Origin: Rufibacter immobilis
GTDB lineage: Bacteria > Bacteroidota > Bacteroidia > Cytophagales > Hymenobacteraceae
Assembly: GCF_003721565.1 (NCBI RefSeq)
Contig: NZ_RJJE01000017.1
Coordinates: 1,228,636-1,292,635 of the forward strand
Length of the DNA stretch: 64,000 nt
Direction of reading: 5' to 3'
Under the pieces are notes generated by a model, which was not told the DNA's origin, did not search any database, and saw nothing but the letters and a program-made list of their open reading frames with translations. A program made the position numbers and the translations under genes. Positions 1 to 8,542 of this stretch are shown piece after piece. Within the stretch, counting starts at the first letter, position 1, and every line of letters starts with the position of its first letter.

Positions 1-1494
1 GAAACCTTCAATACCGTAAGGCAGCTCTAACGTAGCACCACGGTCAGATTTCTCCAACACGGTTGCTTTGTGGGTAGAACCTACAGTGAACACGGTAGCG
101 AAAGTATCCCATGGGTTCTCTTCCAGTTGTTTGTGACCAAGGGCCAGACGACGGGCAGCAGCATCAAGCTCCAGAACCACTACGTCTAATTTGTCACCAA
201 CTTTCACGAACTCAGATGGGTGCTTGATTTTCTTAGTCCAAGACAGGTCAGAAACGTGTACCAGACCGTCTACACCTTCTTCCAGTTCAATGAACAGACC
301 AAAGTTTGTCAGGTTTCTAACCACACCTGTGTGCTTAGTTCCAACGGCATATTTGGTCAATACATCTTCTTTGGTCCAAGGATCTTCGGTCAACTGCTTA
401 ATGCCCAGAGACATTTTGCGGTCGTTACGGTCCATGGTCAACACAACGGCCTCAATCTCGTCACCTTGTTTGATGAAGTCTTGTGGGTTGCGCAGGTGCT
501 GAGACCATGACATTTCTGATACGTGGATCAAGCCTTCTACGCCTGGCATCAGCTCTAAGAACGCACCGTAATCTGCTACGTTCACGATCTTGCCTTTCAC
601 GCGTGAGCCAACTTCCACCTCGGCAGGAAGAGCATCCCAAGGGTGAGCAGTCAATTGCTTCATACCCAAAGAAATACGTTTCTTGTCGTCGTCGAAGTCC
701 AGCACTACCACGTTTACTTTCTGGTCTAGCTCCAACACCTCTTGCGGGTGGTTGATGCGGCCCCATGAAATATCTGTGATGTGGAGTAAGCCGTCTACGC
801 CACCCAGGTCGATGAACACCCCGAAGTTGGTCATGTTCTTGATCACACCTTCCAACACCTGTCCTTTTTCCAGGTTGTTGAGGATAGCGGCACGCTGCTG
901 CTCCAGATCTTTCTCGATCAGGACTTTGTGCGAAACTACTACGTTGTCAAAAGCGGCGTTGATTTTCACCACTTTCACTTCCATTTTCTTACCCACGTAC
1001 ACATCAAAGTCGCGGATAGGTTTCACGTCAATCTGTGAACCTGGTAAGAACGCTTCTACGCCGTAAAGGTCAGTGATCAAACCACCTTTTGTTCTGCGTT
1101 TCACCACGCCTTCCAGAACGGTGTCGTTCTCAAGGGCGCTATAGATTCTTTCCCAAGCTTTTACGATTTTAGCTTTCTTGCGAGACAGGATCAACTGACC
1201 GTTAGGGTCTTCCTGGTCTTCAATGAAAACCTCCACCTCATCACCGATTTTCAGCTCCGGCATGTCACGGAATTCTGATACCGGCACCAGACCATCAGAC
1301 TTAAAGCCGATGTTCAGGATCACGTCGCGGTCAGTGATACCAACTACGGTACCTTTGATCACTTCCTCTTCCTGAACGGTGTTCAGGGTGTCGGCATACA
1401 TTTGTTCCATTTCGGCTCTCTGCGCAGCAGAGTAGCTTCCACCGAAACCCTGAGACTCAAACTGGTCCCAGTTAAAATCATCTACATTTGCCAT
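1..1494 (-). CDS. rpsA: 30S ribosomal protein S1 (C-terminus cut by window edge)
   Basis: Ribosomal protein S1 brings mRNA to the 30S subunit. The reading frame is open from the ATG at 1494 to base 1, giving 498 residues; the C-terminal end lies outside the window. The protein begins MANVDDFNWDQF and carries successive S1 RNA-binding repeats. These can be recognised by repeated motifs such as GVDGLLHITD, GVEGLIHVSEMSW and GVDGLVHVSDLSW, each followed by a DxDxxxxRxSLGxKQL-like strand. This repeat arrangement is typical of full-length Bacteroidota S1. A -7 promoter box lies about 120 bp upstream, leaving a leader of about 110 nt. S1 synthesis is often autoregulated through its leader; that is known for other bacteria and not shown here. 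Confidence 0.97.
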   Translation of the reverse strand, partial: MANVDDFNWDQFESQGFGGSYSAAQRAEMEQMYADTLNTVQEEEVIKGTVVGITDRDVILNIGFKSDGLVPVSEFRDMPELKIGDEVEVFIEDQEDPNGQLILSRKKAKIVKAWERIYSALENDTVLEGVVKRRTKGGLITDLYGVEAFLPGSQIDVKPIRDFDVYVGKKMEVKVVKINAAFDNVVVSHKVLIEKDLEQQRAAILNNLEKGQVLEGVIKNMTNFGVFIDLGGVDGLLHITDISWGRINHPQEVLELDQKVNVVVLDFDDDKKRISLGMKQLTAHPWDALPAEVEVGSRVKGKIVNVADYGAFLELMPGVEGLIHVSEMSWSQHLRNPQDFIKQGDEIEAVVLTMDRNDRKMSLGIKQLTEDPWTKEDVLTKYAVGTKHTGVVRNLTNFGLFIELEEGVDGLVHVSDLSWTKKIKHPSEFVKVGDKLDVVVLELDAAARRLALGHKQLEENPWDTFATVFTVGSTHKATVLEKSDRGATLELPYGIEGF

Positions 1495-1590
1495 ATTGCT
1501 ATGCTGGTTCACTAAAATAACACCAAGTTACAGAACCACTTAACCCGGTGTAGCTTATGTTACATATCCTGTACCCTACCGGAGACAGGA

Positions 1591-1619
1591 GCATTCACCC
1601 TGAATGCGCCGCAAAGGTA
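1591..1619 (-). promoter_or_regulatory. Putative rpsA promoter and leader hairpin
   Basis: On the minus strand TACCTTTG (1619-1612) matches the Bacteroidota -7 consensus TAnnTTTG. No convincing -33 TTTG is seen at the usual spacing. Just downstream, 1591-1607 forms a perfect 7-bp stem (GCATTCA with TGAATGC, GGG loop) close to the expected transcription start. The predicted leader to the rpsA ATG is about 110 nt. Confidence 0.5.
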
Positions 1620-1695
1620 CAAATTTTTCTCTTTTAATCTACTTTCCTGCTCAAATTCCTTGACGCTCAAGCTCCTTGTAATCCGTCGTTCTTCT

Positions 1696-1735
1696 GCGTT
1701 TAGGGGCTGTTTTTGGAAAAACAGCCCCTAAACGC
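1696..1735. repeat. 40-bp palindromic intergenic repeat, copy 1 (symmetric)
   Basis: Perfect inverted repeat: GCGTTTAGGGGCTGTTTTT, a central GG, then its exact reverse complement. Copy 50158-50197 has the identical core. It lies about 200 bp beyond the stop of the HNH gene. Confidence 0.95.
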
Positions 1736-1941
1736 AAATACATGTTCTCTTCTTGGGCAGGCTCTCCAGACTCCGCTATCTGGGGGAGCCCATCAAGTGC
1801 AAGGCTTCCCTTTCCGGGGAGATGGTGATGGAAGTAAACTTATTCTTCACTTGCAGTCTTTTTGAATTTCTTGCTAGAGAAGCACCTCAAATGATTAATT
1901 CTTAGTAAGGCTAACACAGTATGCCCTAATTACAATAGAGA

Positions 1942-2451
1942 TCAGGCCCGCACCCGCTCAGCCAGGAAAGGCATCCAGGCGTGGTCGGTGTCTTGGATGC
2001 CGTCGCGCAGGAAAGAGACGAGGGAAGGCTTGAAGGGCTTGCGGCGCAGCTTCATCTCCACTTCCTCCGGGGTACGGTCGCCTTTGCGGGAATTACAGCG
2101 CGAGCAGGCTGTTATGAGGTTGTACCAGGTGCTCTGCCCACCGCGTGAGCGGGGCAACAGATGGTCTAGCGTCAGGTTTCTGGTGGAGCCGCAGTACTGG
2201 CACTGGTTGCGGTCACGGCGCATGATGTTCTGGCGGGTGAGCGATATTCCTTTATACGGCACCCGCACGTAGCGGTGCAGCCTGATCACCAACGGGCGCG
2301 GGTACGTTTGCCGCACGGTGCGCAGTACATTCAACTGATCTTCCGCAATCAGTTCTGCTTTCTGGAGGTACAACAAGACAAAGGCTTTGTGCAGACTGCA
2401 CGTAGCAATAGCGGAGTAATCTTGATTGAGTAAAAGTACTTTCTCATTCAT
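1942..2451 (-). CDS. HNH endonuclease family protein
   Basis: A 169-residue protein with a classic HNH nuclease domain in its second half. A zinc-binding CQYC pair (C84, C87) is followed by the DH pair (D96, H97), N111, and a second CSRCN cluster (C116, C119, N120). The N-terminal 70 residues (MNEKVLLLNQDYSA) match the extension usual in stand-alone HNH proteins widespread in Bacteroidota. The biological substrate of this family is not established. Nothing nearby (no methylase, intein or phage gene) suggests restriction or mobile-element function, so it is probably a housekeeping or DNA-processing nuclease. The ATG at 2451 is the natural start. Confidence 0.85.
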   Translation of the reverse strand: MNEKVLLLNQDYSAIATCSLHKAFVLLYLQKAELIAEDQLNVLRTVRQTYPRPLVIRLHRYVRVPYKGISLTRQNIMRRDRNQCQYCGSTRNLTLDHLLPRSRGGQSTWYNLITACSRCNSRKGDRTPEEVEMKLRRKPFKPSLVSFLRDGIQDTDHAWMPFLAERVRA

Positions 2452-2547
2452 ACGGGTTCCTGCTCGTTAGATCCTTGAAGTAAGATACGTAAAATAATCT
2501 TACCTTGGGTTTACTAACTGATTTTCAGGCCCTCGTGTTACAGAGAA

Positions 2548-3327
2548 TTAGTCAGGGAGAATGCGTTTGATAATGCGCAGCTTATGGGAGTACCGTTTGC
2601 GGTCGCGGTTATAGATGCCGTGGTGGTCCAGCTGGTCTATGCGCACCTCGCCGGAGGCATGGATGATCTTCTGGTCTTCCAGCACAATGCCCACATGGAT
2701 GATGCGGCCTTCCTCATTGTCAAAGAAAGCGACATCGCCGGGGCGGGTCTGGGCCACGAAATGCACCTCCTGCCCGTGCTCCACCTGCTGGTAGGCATCG
2801 CGGCGCAACTGGTAGCCGCACAAACCATACACCTGCTGCACAAAACCGGAGCAGTCAATCCCGAAGATGGATTTGCCGCCCCACACATACGGCGCCCGCA
2901 TGAACTGCAGCGCCATTTTCTGCAAAAAGTTCTCGCGGTACGGCAGCGCCGGATTGGTAGCCCTACCGTTGTACAGCATCCGTTCCTCCCCCACCCGTAT
3001 GCTCATGCCATCAAAAAAGGGCAAAAGGCTGCCTAGACCTATGGGCGTAACGCAATTGCTGCTGCTCACGGTTTGCACAATGTCCATGGACCGGGCGTGT
3101 TTTCCCTCTTTCCACTCCTGGAAATATGCATCAGAAACCGGAAAGTGCTGCTTGAAGTCAATCCAGCCCTCATAGCCATCTGCCACGTTCCTGATCTGGA
3201 ACCACTTCTCCTGGGTCAGCAGTACCTCATAGCACTCCCCAAAGACCAGCTGGGTGATCTGTTCGCTTTTGTCTGATGGTTCGCGGCGCACGGGCACCAG
3301 GCTCAATTTGCAAATCCCGAAGTTCAA
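2548..3327 (-). CDS. NlpC/P60 family cysteine peptidase with SH3-like N-terminus
   Basis: A 259-residue protein. Residues about 5-60 look like a bacterial SH3 domain (CKLSLVPVRREPSDKSEQ; EGWIDF). Residues about 135-255 form an NlpC/P60 domain with catalytic Cys159 in GIDCSGFV and His211 in IIHVGIV. Family members cut between D-glutamate and the diamino acid of peptidoglycan stem peptides. It resembles YkfC-type gamma-D-Glu-L-diamino acid endopeptidases, which fits the epimerase found 6 kb away, but no signal peptide is visible, which suggests cytoplasmic muropeptide processing. The start is TTG at 3327: an in-frame stop lies two codons upstream and no ATG precedes the SH3 region. Confidence 0.88.
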   Translation of the reverse strand: MNFGICKLSLVPVRREPSDKSEQITQLVFGECYEVLLTQEKWFQIRNVADGYEGWIDFKQHFPVSDAYFQEWKEGKHARSMDIVQTVSSSNCVTPIGLGSLLPFFDGMSIRVGEERMLYNGRATNPALPYRENFLQKMALQFMRAPYVWGGKSIFGIDCSGFVQQVYGLCGYQLRRDAYQQVEHGQEVHFVAQTRPGDVAFFDNEEGRIIHVGIVLEDQKIIHASGEVRIDQLDHHGIYNRDRKRYSHKLRIIKRILPD

Positions 3328-3462
3328 GGGTTATTAGGAATTAAGAACTGAGAATTATGAATTTAAATATCAGCACGCTGCTGGAAACAGGAATAGGGTT
3401 AGGAGATTCGAATTAGATGATGATCCACCCATTCTTAATCCTAATTCTCAATTCCTGATTAA

Positions 3463-3936
3463 TTAATACCGTTCGCGGGCCATTTCGCGCTTCACGTCGC
3501 GCTCTTTAATGTCTTCGCGCTTGTCATAGAGTTTCTTTCCTTTGGCCAGAGCGATTTCCACTTTGGCAAAACCCCGGTCACTGATGAAAAGGCGCGTAGG
3601 AATAATGGTCACCCCTTGCTCCTGGGCTTTGTCGCGGAGCTGCTTCAGCTCGCGCTTGTTCAGGAGCAGCTTGCGGTCGCGGGTGGGTTCGTGGTTGTAA
3701 TGGGTTCCCTCTGTGTATTTGGAGATAGTGACCTGGTGCAGGAACAGCTCATTGCCATGGAATGTGCAGTAGCCGTCTGAAAGGTTCACATTGCCTTCCC
3801 TGATTGATTTGATCTCGGTGCCGCGCAGCATAATGCCGGCGGTGTACTTCACTAGAAACTGATACTCATAGGAGGCCCGCCGGTTAGAGATATTCACCGT
3901 TTTCTGCAGCCTGTCTTTCTCTTTTGATTTCGCCAT
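3463..3936 (-). CDS. smpB: SsrA-binding protein SmpB
   Basis: A 157-residue SmpB, the partner of tmRNA in trans-translation that rescues stalled ribosomes and tags their products for degradation. Recognisable features are the N-terminal beta-barrel sequence (ISNRRASYEYQFL, GTEIKSIREG), the central HNHEPTRDRKLLLN tract, and the basic C-terminal tail LYDKREDIKERD that enters the mRNA channel. Length is normal. Its ATG follows directly on the stop of the hotdog thioesterase gene upstream (zero gap), so the two are probably co-transcribed. The tmRNA gene itself was not seen in this window. Confidence 0.97.
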   Translation of the reverse strand: MAKSKEKDRLQKTVNISNRRASYEYQFLVKYTAGIMLRGTEIKSIREGNVNLSDGYCTFHGNELFLHQVTISKYTEGTHYNHEPTRDRKLLLNKRELKQLRDKAQEQGVTIIPTRLFISDRGFAKVEIALAKGKKLYDKREDIKERDVKREMARERY

Positions 3937-4332
3937 TTAGTTTCTACTGTTCTTCAAAAGTCGGTGGATCTTCTCTTTTTTCAAAATTTTTTGCCCGGTT
4001 TGGCCCGTCGCCACCAGCCGTTCGCCGGCCTTCACCGCTATGTGGCAGTACAGCGCATTGCCGCTCAGGGTTTTGAACGTAGCCTCCACCAGAAGATTTT
4101 CGCCCAGAAAAGCGGGGCTGTGGTGGTCAATGTGCAGCATGGTGCCAATGCCTTCTTCGTCGGGTTCCTTCATGTCCAGCACAAACAGCCTAGATGCCCA
4201 TTCCATGGCCTGCGCCAGGGAAAAAGTAGAGCAGACGGGGTGCACCAACCCTGCTTCGAACTGCGCGAAATCGGCTTGGGTGACAAGTTTATGAAAGGCC
4301 TTGGTGTCTCCTTCCTTGAACGGGTTATGCAT
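3937..4332 (-). CDS. Hotdog-fold thioesterase-like protein
   Basis: A 131-residue protein with the layout of a single hotdog domain. The N-terminal half holds the substrate-helix region (VCSTFSLAQAMEWASRLFVLD), and the C-terminal half has the alternating beta pattern HHSPAFLGENLLVEATF, then ALYCHIAVKAGERLVATGQTGQKIL. The second half recalls fluoroacetyl-CoA thioesterase (FlK)-like proteins, which hydrolyse acyl-CoA thioesters. The substrate cannot be told from sequence. It immediately precedes smpB with no spacer, suggesting one transcript. Its 5' side faces the divergently transcribed serine hydrolase, with about 75 bp between the starts. Confidence 0.7.
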   Translation of the reverse strand: MHNPFKEGDTKAFHKLVTQADFAQFEAGLVHPVCSTFSLAQAMEWASRLFVLDMKEPDEEGIGTMLHIDHHSPAFLGENLLVEATFKTLSGNALYCHIAVKAGERLVATGQTGQKILKKEKIHRLLKNSRN

Positions 4333-4408
4333 AATTATAGAGCATTACAGAACCAAGATTAAGAATTTCTACGCATATTCAGGCCACAATTCCATCATCT
4401 TTCCTGCT

Positions 4409-5674
4409 ATGAAAACACCTCTCCTGTGCCTGCTGCTGGTATGCGTGGGCGCCACCCTGGCCTACAGCCAAACCAAAACCGATAAGTTCCTGACCCAGCT
4501 GCTGCAACAACATTCTGATAAGTTCAAGCGGTTTTTGGAGGCCCCAGACAAGTACAAAATCCAGATCCTCTATACCCAGATAGACCGGGACAAGAACAAC
4601 AAGCCCTCCTTCAAGACCTACCATTACCAGGTAAACGCCGCCCATTATTTTAACCCTGCCAGCACCGTGAAGTTGCCTGCTACGTTGGTGGCGCTGGAGA
4701 AGATTAACCGCCTGAACCTGCCGGGACTCACCAAGGAAACCGTCATGCTCACCGACAGCGCCTACCAAGGACAGACCAAGGTGCTGGAAGACAAAACGTC
4801 GGCCAATGGTTTCCCGTCCATTGCGCACTACATCAAGAAAATCCTGGTCACCAGCGACAATGACGCTTACAATCGTCTGTATGAGTTAATTGGCCAGGAG
4901 CCGCTCAACGAAGAACTCAAAGCCAAGGGGTACAGCAGCATCCGTCTGCCCATACGGCTGGCGCGTTTCCTGCCCATTGAGCTGGACCAGTACACCAACC
5001 CCGTCAGGTTCTTGCAGAACGGTCAGGTGGTTTACCAGCAAGGCCCGGTGAAGAGTAACAAAGACTACAAGAACCCTACTCCTATTCTTATGGGCAAGGG
5101 CAACATGACCAATGATGACAAACTGGTGATGGAACCCCGCGATTTTGCCTATTCCAACACGTTTGCGCTGGAAGACCAGCACCTCATGCTGCGAGCGGTG
5201 CTCTTCCCGGAGACGGTGCCGGCCAAAAACCGTTTTAACCTCACCCCAGAAGATTACCGCTTCCTGTACCAGTACCTGTCGCAGTTGCCCCGCGAAACCG
5301 CTTACCCGCCCTATGACGAGAAAGAATACCCAGATTCGTTTGTGAAGTACCTGCTCTACGGCGGCCCCACCCGCTCTGAACGCATCCCGGAGCACATCCG
5401 GATTTTCAACAAGATTGGCCAGTCGTTCGGGTTCCTGACGGATAACGCCTATGTGGTAGACTTTAAGAATAATGTGGAGTTTATGCTCACTGCCACCGTG
5501 CACGTGAACGAAGACGAGATCTACAACGATGGCAAATATGAATATGACTCGCTGGGCTTCCCGTTCCTGCGGGATTTGGGGCAGGTGGTGTATGAACACG
5601 AGCTGAAGCGCAAACGCCGCCACACGCCTGACCTGAGCAAGTTCAAACTCACGTATGACAAACCCAATCCATAA
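4409..5674 (+). CDS. Class A beta-lactamase-like serine hydrolase, exported
   Basis: From ATG 4409 the protein is 421 residues and begins with a clear signal peptide (MKTPLLCLLLVCVGATLAYS). It shows the serine beta-lactamase/transpeptidase motifs S85-T-V-K88 (in PASTVKLPA) and S149-D-N151 (in LVTSDNDAYNR), as in class A enzymes. The Glu166-type omega loop and KTG motifs are not clear by eye. At 421 residues it is longer than typical class A beta-lactamases (about 290). It may therefore be a periplasmic peptidase or esterase of the 'serine hydrolase' family rather than a resistance enzyme. An earlier in-frame start at 4301 would add 36 residues without signal-peptide character and was rejected. 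A strong hairpin terminator follows. Confidence 0.85.
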   Translation: MKTPLLCLLLVCVGATLAYSQTKTDKFLTQLLQQHSDKFKRFLEAPDKYKIQILYTQIDRDKNNKPSFKTYHYQVNAAHYFNPASTVKLPATLVALEKINRLNLPGLTKETVMLTDSAYQGQTKVLEDKTSANGFPSIAHYIKKILVTSDNDAYNRLYELIGQEPLNEELKAKGYSSIRLPIRLARFLPIELDQYTNPVRFLQNGQVVYQQGPVKSNKDYKNPTPILMGKGNMTNDDKLVMEPRDFAYSNTFALEDQHLMLRAVLFPETVPAKNRFNLTPEDYRFLYQYLSQLPRETAYPPYDEKEYPDSFVKYLLYGGPTRSERIPEHIRIFNKIGQSFGFLTDNAYVVDFKNNVEFMLTATVHVNEDEIYNDGKYEYDSLGFPFLRDLGQVVYEHELKRKRRHTPDLSKFKLTYDKPNP

Positions 5675-5679
5675 CAAGT

Positions 5680-5727
5680 AAAAGGAAAGTCCCCGCCTGA
5701 AGTGCTCAGGCGGGGACTTTCCTTTTA
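5680..5727. terminator. Bidirectional intrinsic terminator
   Basis: A long hairpin with arms AAAGGAAAGTCCCCGCCTGA and its complement around a GTGC loop, flanked by A-rich and T-rich ends. It sits 6 bp after the serine hydrolase stop and 18 bp before the end of the convergent small gene, so it can serve both. Confidence 0.9.
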
Positions 5728-5744
5728 AGACGAATATAACCAGA

Positions 5745-5981
5745 TTAACGGCTGGCGCTGGAGCTGCCGTCTACGTTGCCGCCATCTTCCACGCTGATGT
5801 TTCCTTTACGGCCACCCGCGTTCGGCTTCATGCCTGGGTCCAGTTCATCGTGGCCCGGGTTATCGTTCACATCGTCGGGCAGCGGGAGTTTGCCTACTGC
5901 CTCTGGGGTACGGCCTGGTTCTGCCTGGTTGCTTACAGTATTCTGGTTGTTGTCTAGGTTTTTATTTTTTTCGTCAGCCAT
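5745..5981 (-). CDS. Small hydrophilic protein of unknown function
   Basis: A 78-residue protein that I do not recognise. It is rich in Asn, Asp, Gly, Pro and Lys (MADEKNKNLDNNQNTVSNQ; DDVNDNPGHDELDPGMKPN) and has no hydrophobic stretch, signal peptide or Cys. It is probably intrinsically disordered and cytoplasmic. The reading frame has a normal ATG, ends at the shared terminator 5680-5727, and lacks any better overlapping frame, which supports it as a real gene. Composition resembles stress-related hydrophilic small proteins, but that is only an impression. Confidence 0.6.
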   Translation of the reverse strand: MADEKNKNLDNNQNTVSNQAEPGRTPEAVGKLPLPDDVNDNPGHDELDPGMKPNAGGRKGNISVEDGGNVDGSSSASR

Positions 5982-6076
5982 GGTTTTTCTCTTTTAGGTG
6001 ATGTTACTTTCCTAAACTTTACGGGAAATAGCTGGAAACGGATACCAATCACGCCCCAGCCTCACAACTGCCCTTT

Positions 6077-6116
6077 GCGTTTAGGGGCTGTTTTTCTACA
6101 AATGGCCCCTAAACGC
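6077..6116. repeat. 40-bp palindromic repeat, copy 2 (symmetric)
   Basis: Arms GCGTTTAGGGGCTGTTTTT and AAATGGCCCCTAAACGC. It ends 29 bp beyond the stop of the MBL-fold gene on the minus strand. Confidence 0.9.
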
Positions 6117-6144
6117 ACCGCTCTGTCTTGGTAGATTAAACCAA

Positions 6145-7137
6145 TTACTCAAACAGCAGCGGCTCGCCTATTGCCAGAATCTTCAGTTTACCGGGTATCT
6201 GTCCGGCGGCTTCCATCTTCTGCAACCGGCGCACGGGTTCACCCAGGGGTTCATCAGACAAATCAAAGGTGCCGTAGTGCATGGGCACGAGTGTGTTGCC
6301 GTTCAGATCCCGGTAAGCCTGCACGGCTTCTTCGGGGGTGGTGTGGCTAGGCTTCATGATGAACGCCGGACTATAGGCACCCACCCCTAAAATGCAAGTA
6401 TCAATTTTGGGGAATAGCTTCCTGATTTCCTGGTAATGCCGGTCATACCCAGAGTCGGCACCGAAGTATAGGGTCTGCTTGGGGGTCTGCAGCATAAAAC
6501 TTCCCCACAGGATCTTGTTGTTGTCTGTGAGGCCGCGTTTGTGCCAATGGTAGGTGGGCAGGAAAAACACCTGCGGCTGCTCCTGCGGCACGTTGTACTT
6601 CTGGTACCAGCCCGCCTCCTGAATGGTAATCCCCGGCAACCACTTCTGGATTAACGCCTGCATCTTGAGAGAAGTAAGGACCGTGAAGGAGTGCGTCTGG
6701 CGGAGTTTCTGCAGGCTTTTCTTATCGCAGTGGTCAAAGTGACCGTGCGAAAGCAAGACATAATCCAGCTTAGGAAGTTCCTCCGGTGGCACGGGCAGCG
6801 GCACTTTGCGCTTCATGTAGGAAACCCCGTAAAACACCGGGTCGGTGAGAAACGTCACACCGTTTAACCGGATGAAAAACGTGGCGTGGCCCAGCCAGAC
6901 CATGCCATCTTGTTTGCTTTTCAGAAACTCCCGAGGGTCTGCCATGGGCGGAAGCCAGGCGTCCAGCTTTTTCTCTTCGCGCTGCGGATTTTTCGTGAGC
7001 TGCCACTTGAGGGCCAGCAGCATAGATTGGTTTCCCTGCCCATATTCGCCGGTAAAGCGCCCATTATGCATAGGGTTACCTTGCCAGCCCGGCCTGATGG
7101 TGCGCAAGGCCGGGTTCTTCAATTTCTGATCAGCCAT
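6145..7137 (-). CDS. MBL-fold metallo-hydrolase (NAPE-PLD/UlaG-like)
   Basis: A 330-residue metallo-beta-lactamase-fold protein. The metal-binding signature is H131-G-H133-F-D135-H136 in LLSHGHFDHCD. Downstream are further ligand regions, namely YHWHKRG (about 198), the Asp in FGADSGYD (about 228) and the His in LVPMHYGTFDLS (near 290). The N-terminal WLGHATFFIRLNG and TDPVF elements and the C-terminal PMHYGTF are typical of the N-acyl-phosphatidylethanolamine phospholipase D/UlaG-like subgroup, which hydrolyses phosphoester bonds. The actual substrate is unknown. It has no signal peptide and appears monocistronic; a repeat lies behind it. Confidence 0.88.
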   Translation of the reverse strand: MADQKLKNPALRTIRPGWQGNPMHNGRFTGEYGQGNQSMLLALKWQLTKNPQREEKKLDAWLPPMADPREFLKSKQDGMVWLGHATFFIRLNGVTFLTDPVFYGVSYMKRKVPLPVPPEELPKLDYVLLSHGHFDHCDKKSLQKLRQTHSFTVLTSLKMQALIQKWLPGITIQEAGWYQKYNVPQEQPQVFFLPTYHWHKRGLTDNNKILWGSFMLQTPKQTLYFGADSGYDRHYQEIRKLFPKIDTCILGVGAYSPAFIMKPSHTTPEEAVQAYRDLNGNTLVPMHYGTFDLSDEPLGEPVRRLQKMEAAGQIPGKLKILAIGEPLLFE

Positions 7138-7207
7138 AGAAGGTTTCTACGTGGTGGAGTTCAACGGGTAAGTACGTGAATCTGCCGGCATTTGTAAAGT
7201 GTCGGGC

Positions 7208-7242
7208 AAAAAGAAAAAGCCCGACACCATTTGGCCGGGCTT
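7208..7242 (-). terminator. Intrinsic terminator beyond the SpmA/SpmB-like gene
   Basis: On the minus strand AGCCCG...CGGGCT form a stem followed directly by a T-rich tract (TTTTTCTTTTT). It lies about 70 bp past the stop of the gene at 7310-8542. A second overlapping pairing (GTGTCGGGC with GCCCGACAC, 7199-7227) exists. Confidence 0.7.
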
Positions 7243-7265
7243 TCCTTTTCTGATTATTGATTGAT

Positions 7266-7304
7266 CGTTTAGGGGCTGTTTTTTGAAAAAGAGGCTCTAA
7301 ACGC
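7266..7304. repeat. 40-bp palindromic repeat, copy 3 (mixed arms)
   Basis: The left arm is of the GGGGCT flavour (CGTTTAGGGGCTGTTTTTT). The right arm is of the GAGCC flavour (GAAAAAGAGGCTCTAAACGC), so the arms mismatch in the middle. It lies 5 bp beyond the stop at 7310. Confidence 0.88.
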
Positions 7305-7309
7305 AAGGC

Positions 7310-8542
7310 TTAGTGGAAGAACAGATAGGCCAGGCAGATAGCGGCAATGACACCGGCTAAATCGGCGATGAGGCCGCAGGTAAGCGCGTACCTTGATTTA
7401 CGGACCCCCACGGAGCCAAAATACACCGCCAGAATATAGAACGTAGTCTCCGTTGAGCCTTGAATGGTAGCCGCCACCCGGGCCACAAAGGAATCTACGC
7501 CGTAGGTCTGCATGGCCTCCACCATCAACCCGCGGGCGCCGCTGCCGCTCAGGGGCTTCATGAACGCCACCGGCAAAGCCTTCACAAAGTCTGTGTTCAT
7601 GCCCATCAGCCCAAACAGATAACCCAACCCGTCTACCAACAGGTCCAGCGCCCCAGACACCCTGAACACCCCCACGGCCACCAATATGGCAATCAGGTAA
7701 GGAATGATGGTCACAGCCACGGAGAATCCTTCCTTGGCGCCTTCAATGAACGCCTCGTATACATTCACCTTCCGGATGAGCGCCAGCCCGATAAAGGAAA
7801 CGATGATGCTTAGGAGAATGACGTTACTGGCCACCTGCGAGATGAGTCCGATCTGCTCCTGAGAGATGGTGCTGAAGTAATAGATCAACCCGGCAATAAG
7901 CAGCAGCAAGGAGCCCACATACGCCAGAATGACTTTGTCAAACAGGTTGATGCGCTGGTAAATGGCCACCGTGGTAAGCCCCGCCAACGTGGAAAAGAAC
8001 GTGGCCAGCAGAATGGGAATAAAGATATCTGAAGGATCTGCCGCTCCCATCTGCGCCCGGAACACCATAATGCTGATAGGGATAATGGTTAAGCCCGATG
8101 CATTGAGCACCAGGAACATGATCTGCGCGTTGGAAGCGGTTTCCTTGTCTGGGTTCAGTTCCTGCATCTCCTTCATGGCTTTAAGCCCCAGCGGAGTGGC
8201 GGCGTTGTCCAGCCCCAGCATGTTGGCCGAGAAGTTCATGAGAATGGACCCGAACACGGGGTGGTTCTTGGGCACCTCGGGGAACAGGCGGTTGAAGAAC
8301 GGCCCTACCAGTTTGGCGAAAATAGCGATGATGCCGCCGCGCTCCCCCACTTTCATGAGCCCCAGCCACAGCGTCATGACCCCGGTTAAGCCCAAAGAGA
8401 TTTCGAAGCCGGTCTTGGCGTTGTCAAAAGTGCTGGAGACCATCTTCTGGAAAATCTCAACATCCTGGAAAAAGATGAGCTTAAACAGCGCAATGCAGAA
8501 GGCGATAATGAAAAACGCCGCCCACAGATAATTTAAAACCAT
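7310..8542 (-). CDS. Nucleoside recognition (SpmA-SpmB type) membrane protein
   Basis: A 410-residue polytopic inner-membrane protein with about ten hydrophobic segments. It consists of two nucleoside-recognition (Gate) domains in tandem, corresponding to SpmA followed by SpmB of spore formers fused into one chain. The first half carries the SpmA-like MNFSANMLGLDNAATPLGLK, and the second half carries PLSGSGARGLM and IQGSTETTFY. In Bacteroidota, which do not sporulate, its role is not established; transport of a small molecule across the inner membrane is the likely class. The ATG at 8542 is the only sensible start. The gene appears to be transcribed alone and is followed by a repeat and a terminator. 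Confidence 0.85.
   Translation of the reverse strand: MVLNYLWAAFFIIAFCIALFKLIFFQDVEIFQKMVSSTFDNAKTGFEISLGLTGVMTLWLGLMKVGERGGIIAIFAKLVGPFFNRLFPEVPKNHPVFGSILMNFSANMLGLDNAATPLGLKAMKEMQELNPDKETASNAQIMFLVLNASGLTIIPISIMVFRAQMGAADPSDIFIPILLATFFSTLAGLTTVAIYQRINLFDKVILAYVGSLLLLIAGLIYYFSTISQEQIGLISQVASNVILLSIIVSFIGLALIRKVNVYEAFIEGAKEGFSVAVTIIPYLIAILVAVGVFRVSGALDLLVDGLGYLFGLMGMNTDFVKALPVAFMKPLSGSGARGLMVEAMQTYGVDSFVARVAATIQGSTETTFYILAVYFGSVGVRKSRYALTCGLIADLAGVIAAICLAYLFFH

Larger units (their letters stand above)
1495..1941. other. Intergenic region between rpsA and HNH gene
   Basis: This 447-bp non-coding stretch lies upstream of rpsA and downstream of the HNH gene. It holds the rpsA promoter and leader (about 1495-1619) and one perfect copy of the 40-bp palindromic repeat (1696-1735). 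I see no open frame with gene-like content and no RNA gene in the rest. Confidence 0.7.

Noticed and set aside
1942-2451. HNH gene as homing endonuclease or restriction enzyme
   Set aside because: No intron, intein, methyltransferase or mobile-element context is visible.
3463-3936. tmRNA gene beside smpB
   Set aside because: No alanine-tRNA-like ends or tag frame were seen in the intergenic DNA on either side.
4409-5674. Antibiotic-resistance beta-lactamase
   Set aside because: The SxxK and SDN motifs are shared with many serine peptidases; the protein is too long and the omega-loop Glu and KTG motif are not evident, so resistance is not claimed.
4886-5677. 263-codon open frame on the minus strand opposite the serine hydrolase
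   Set aside because: It is the antisense shadow of a gene with clear signal peptide and catalytic motifs; its own translation has no family features.
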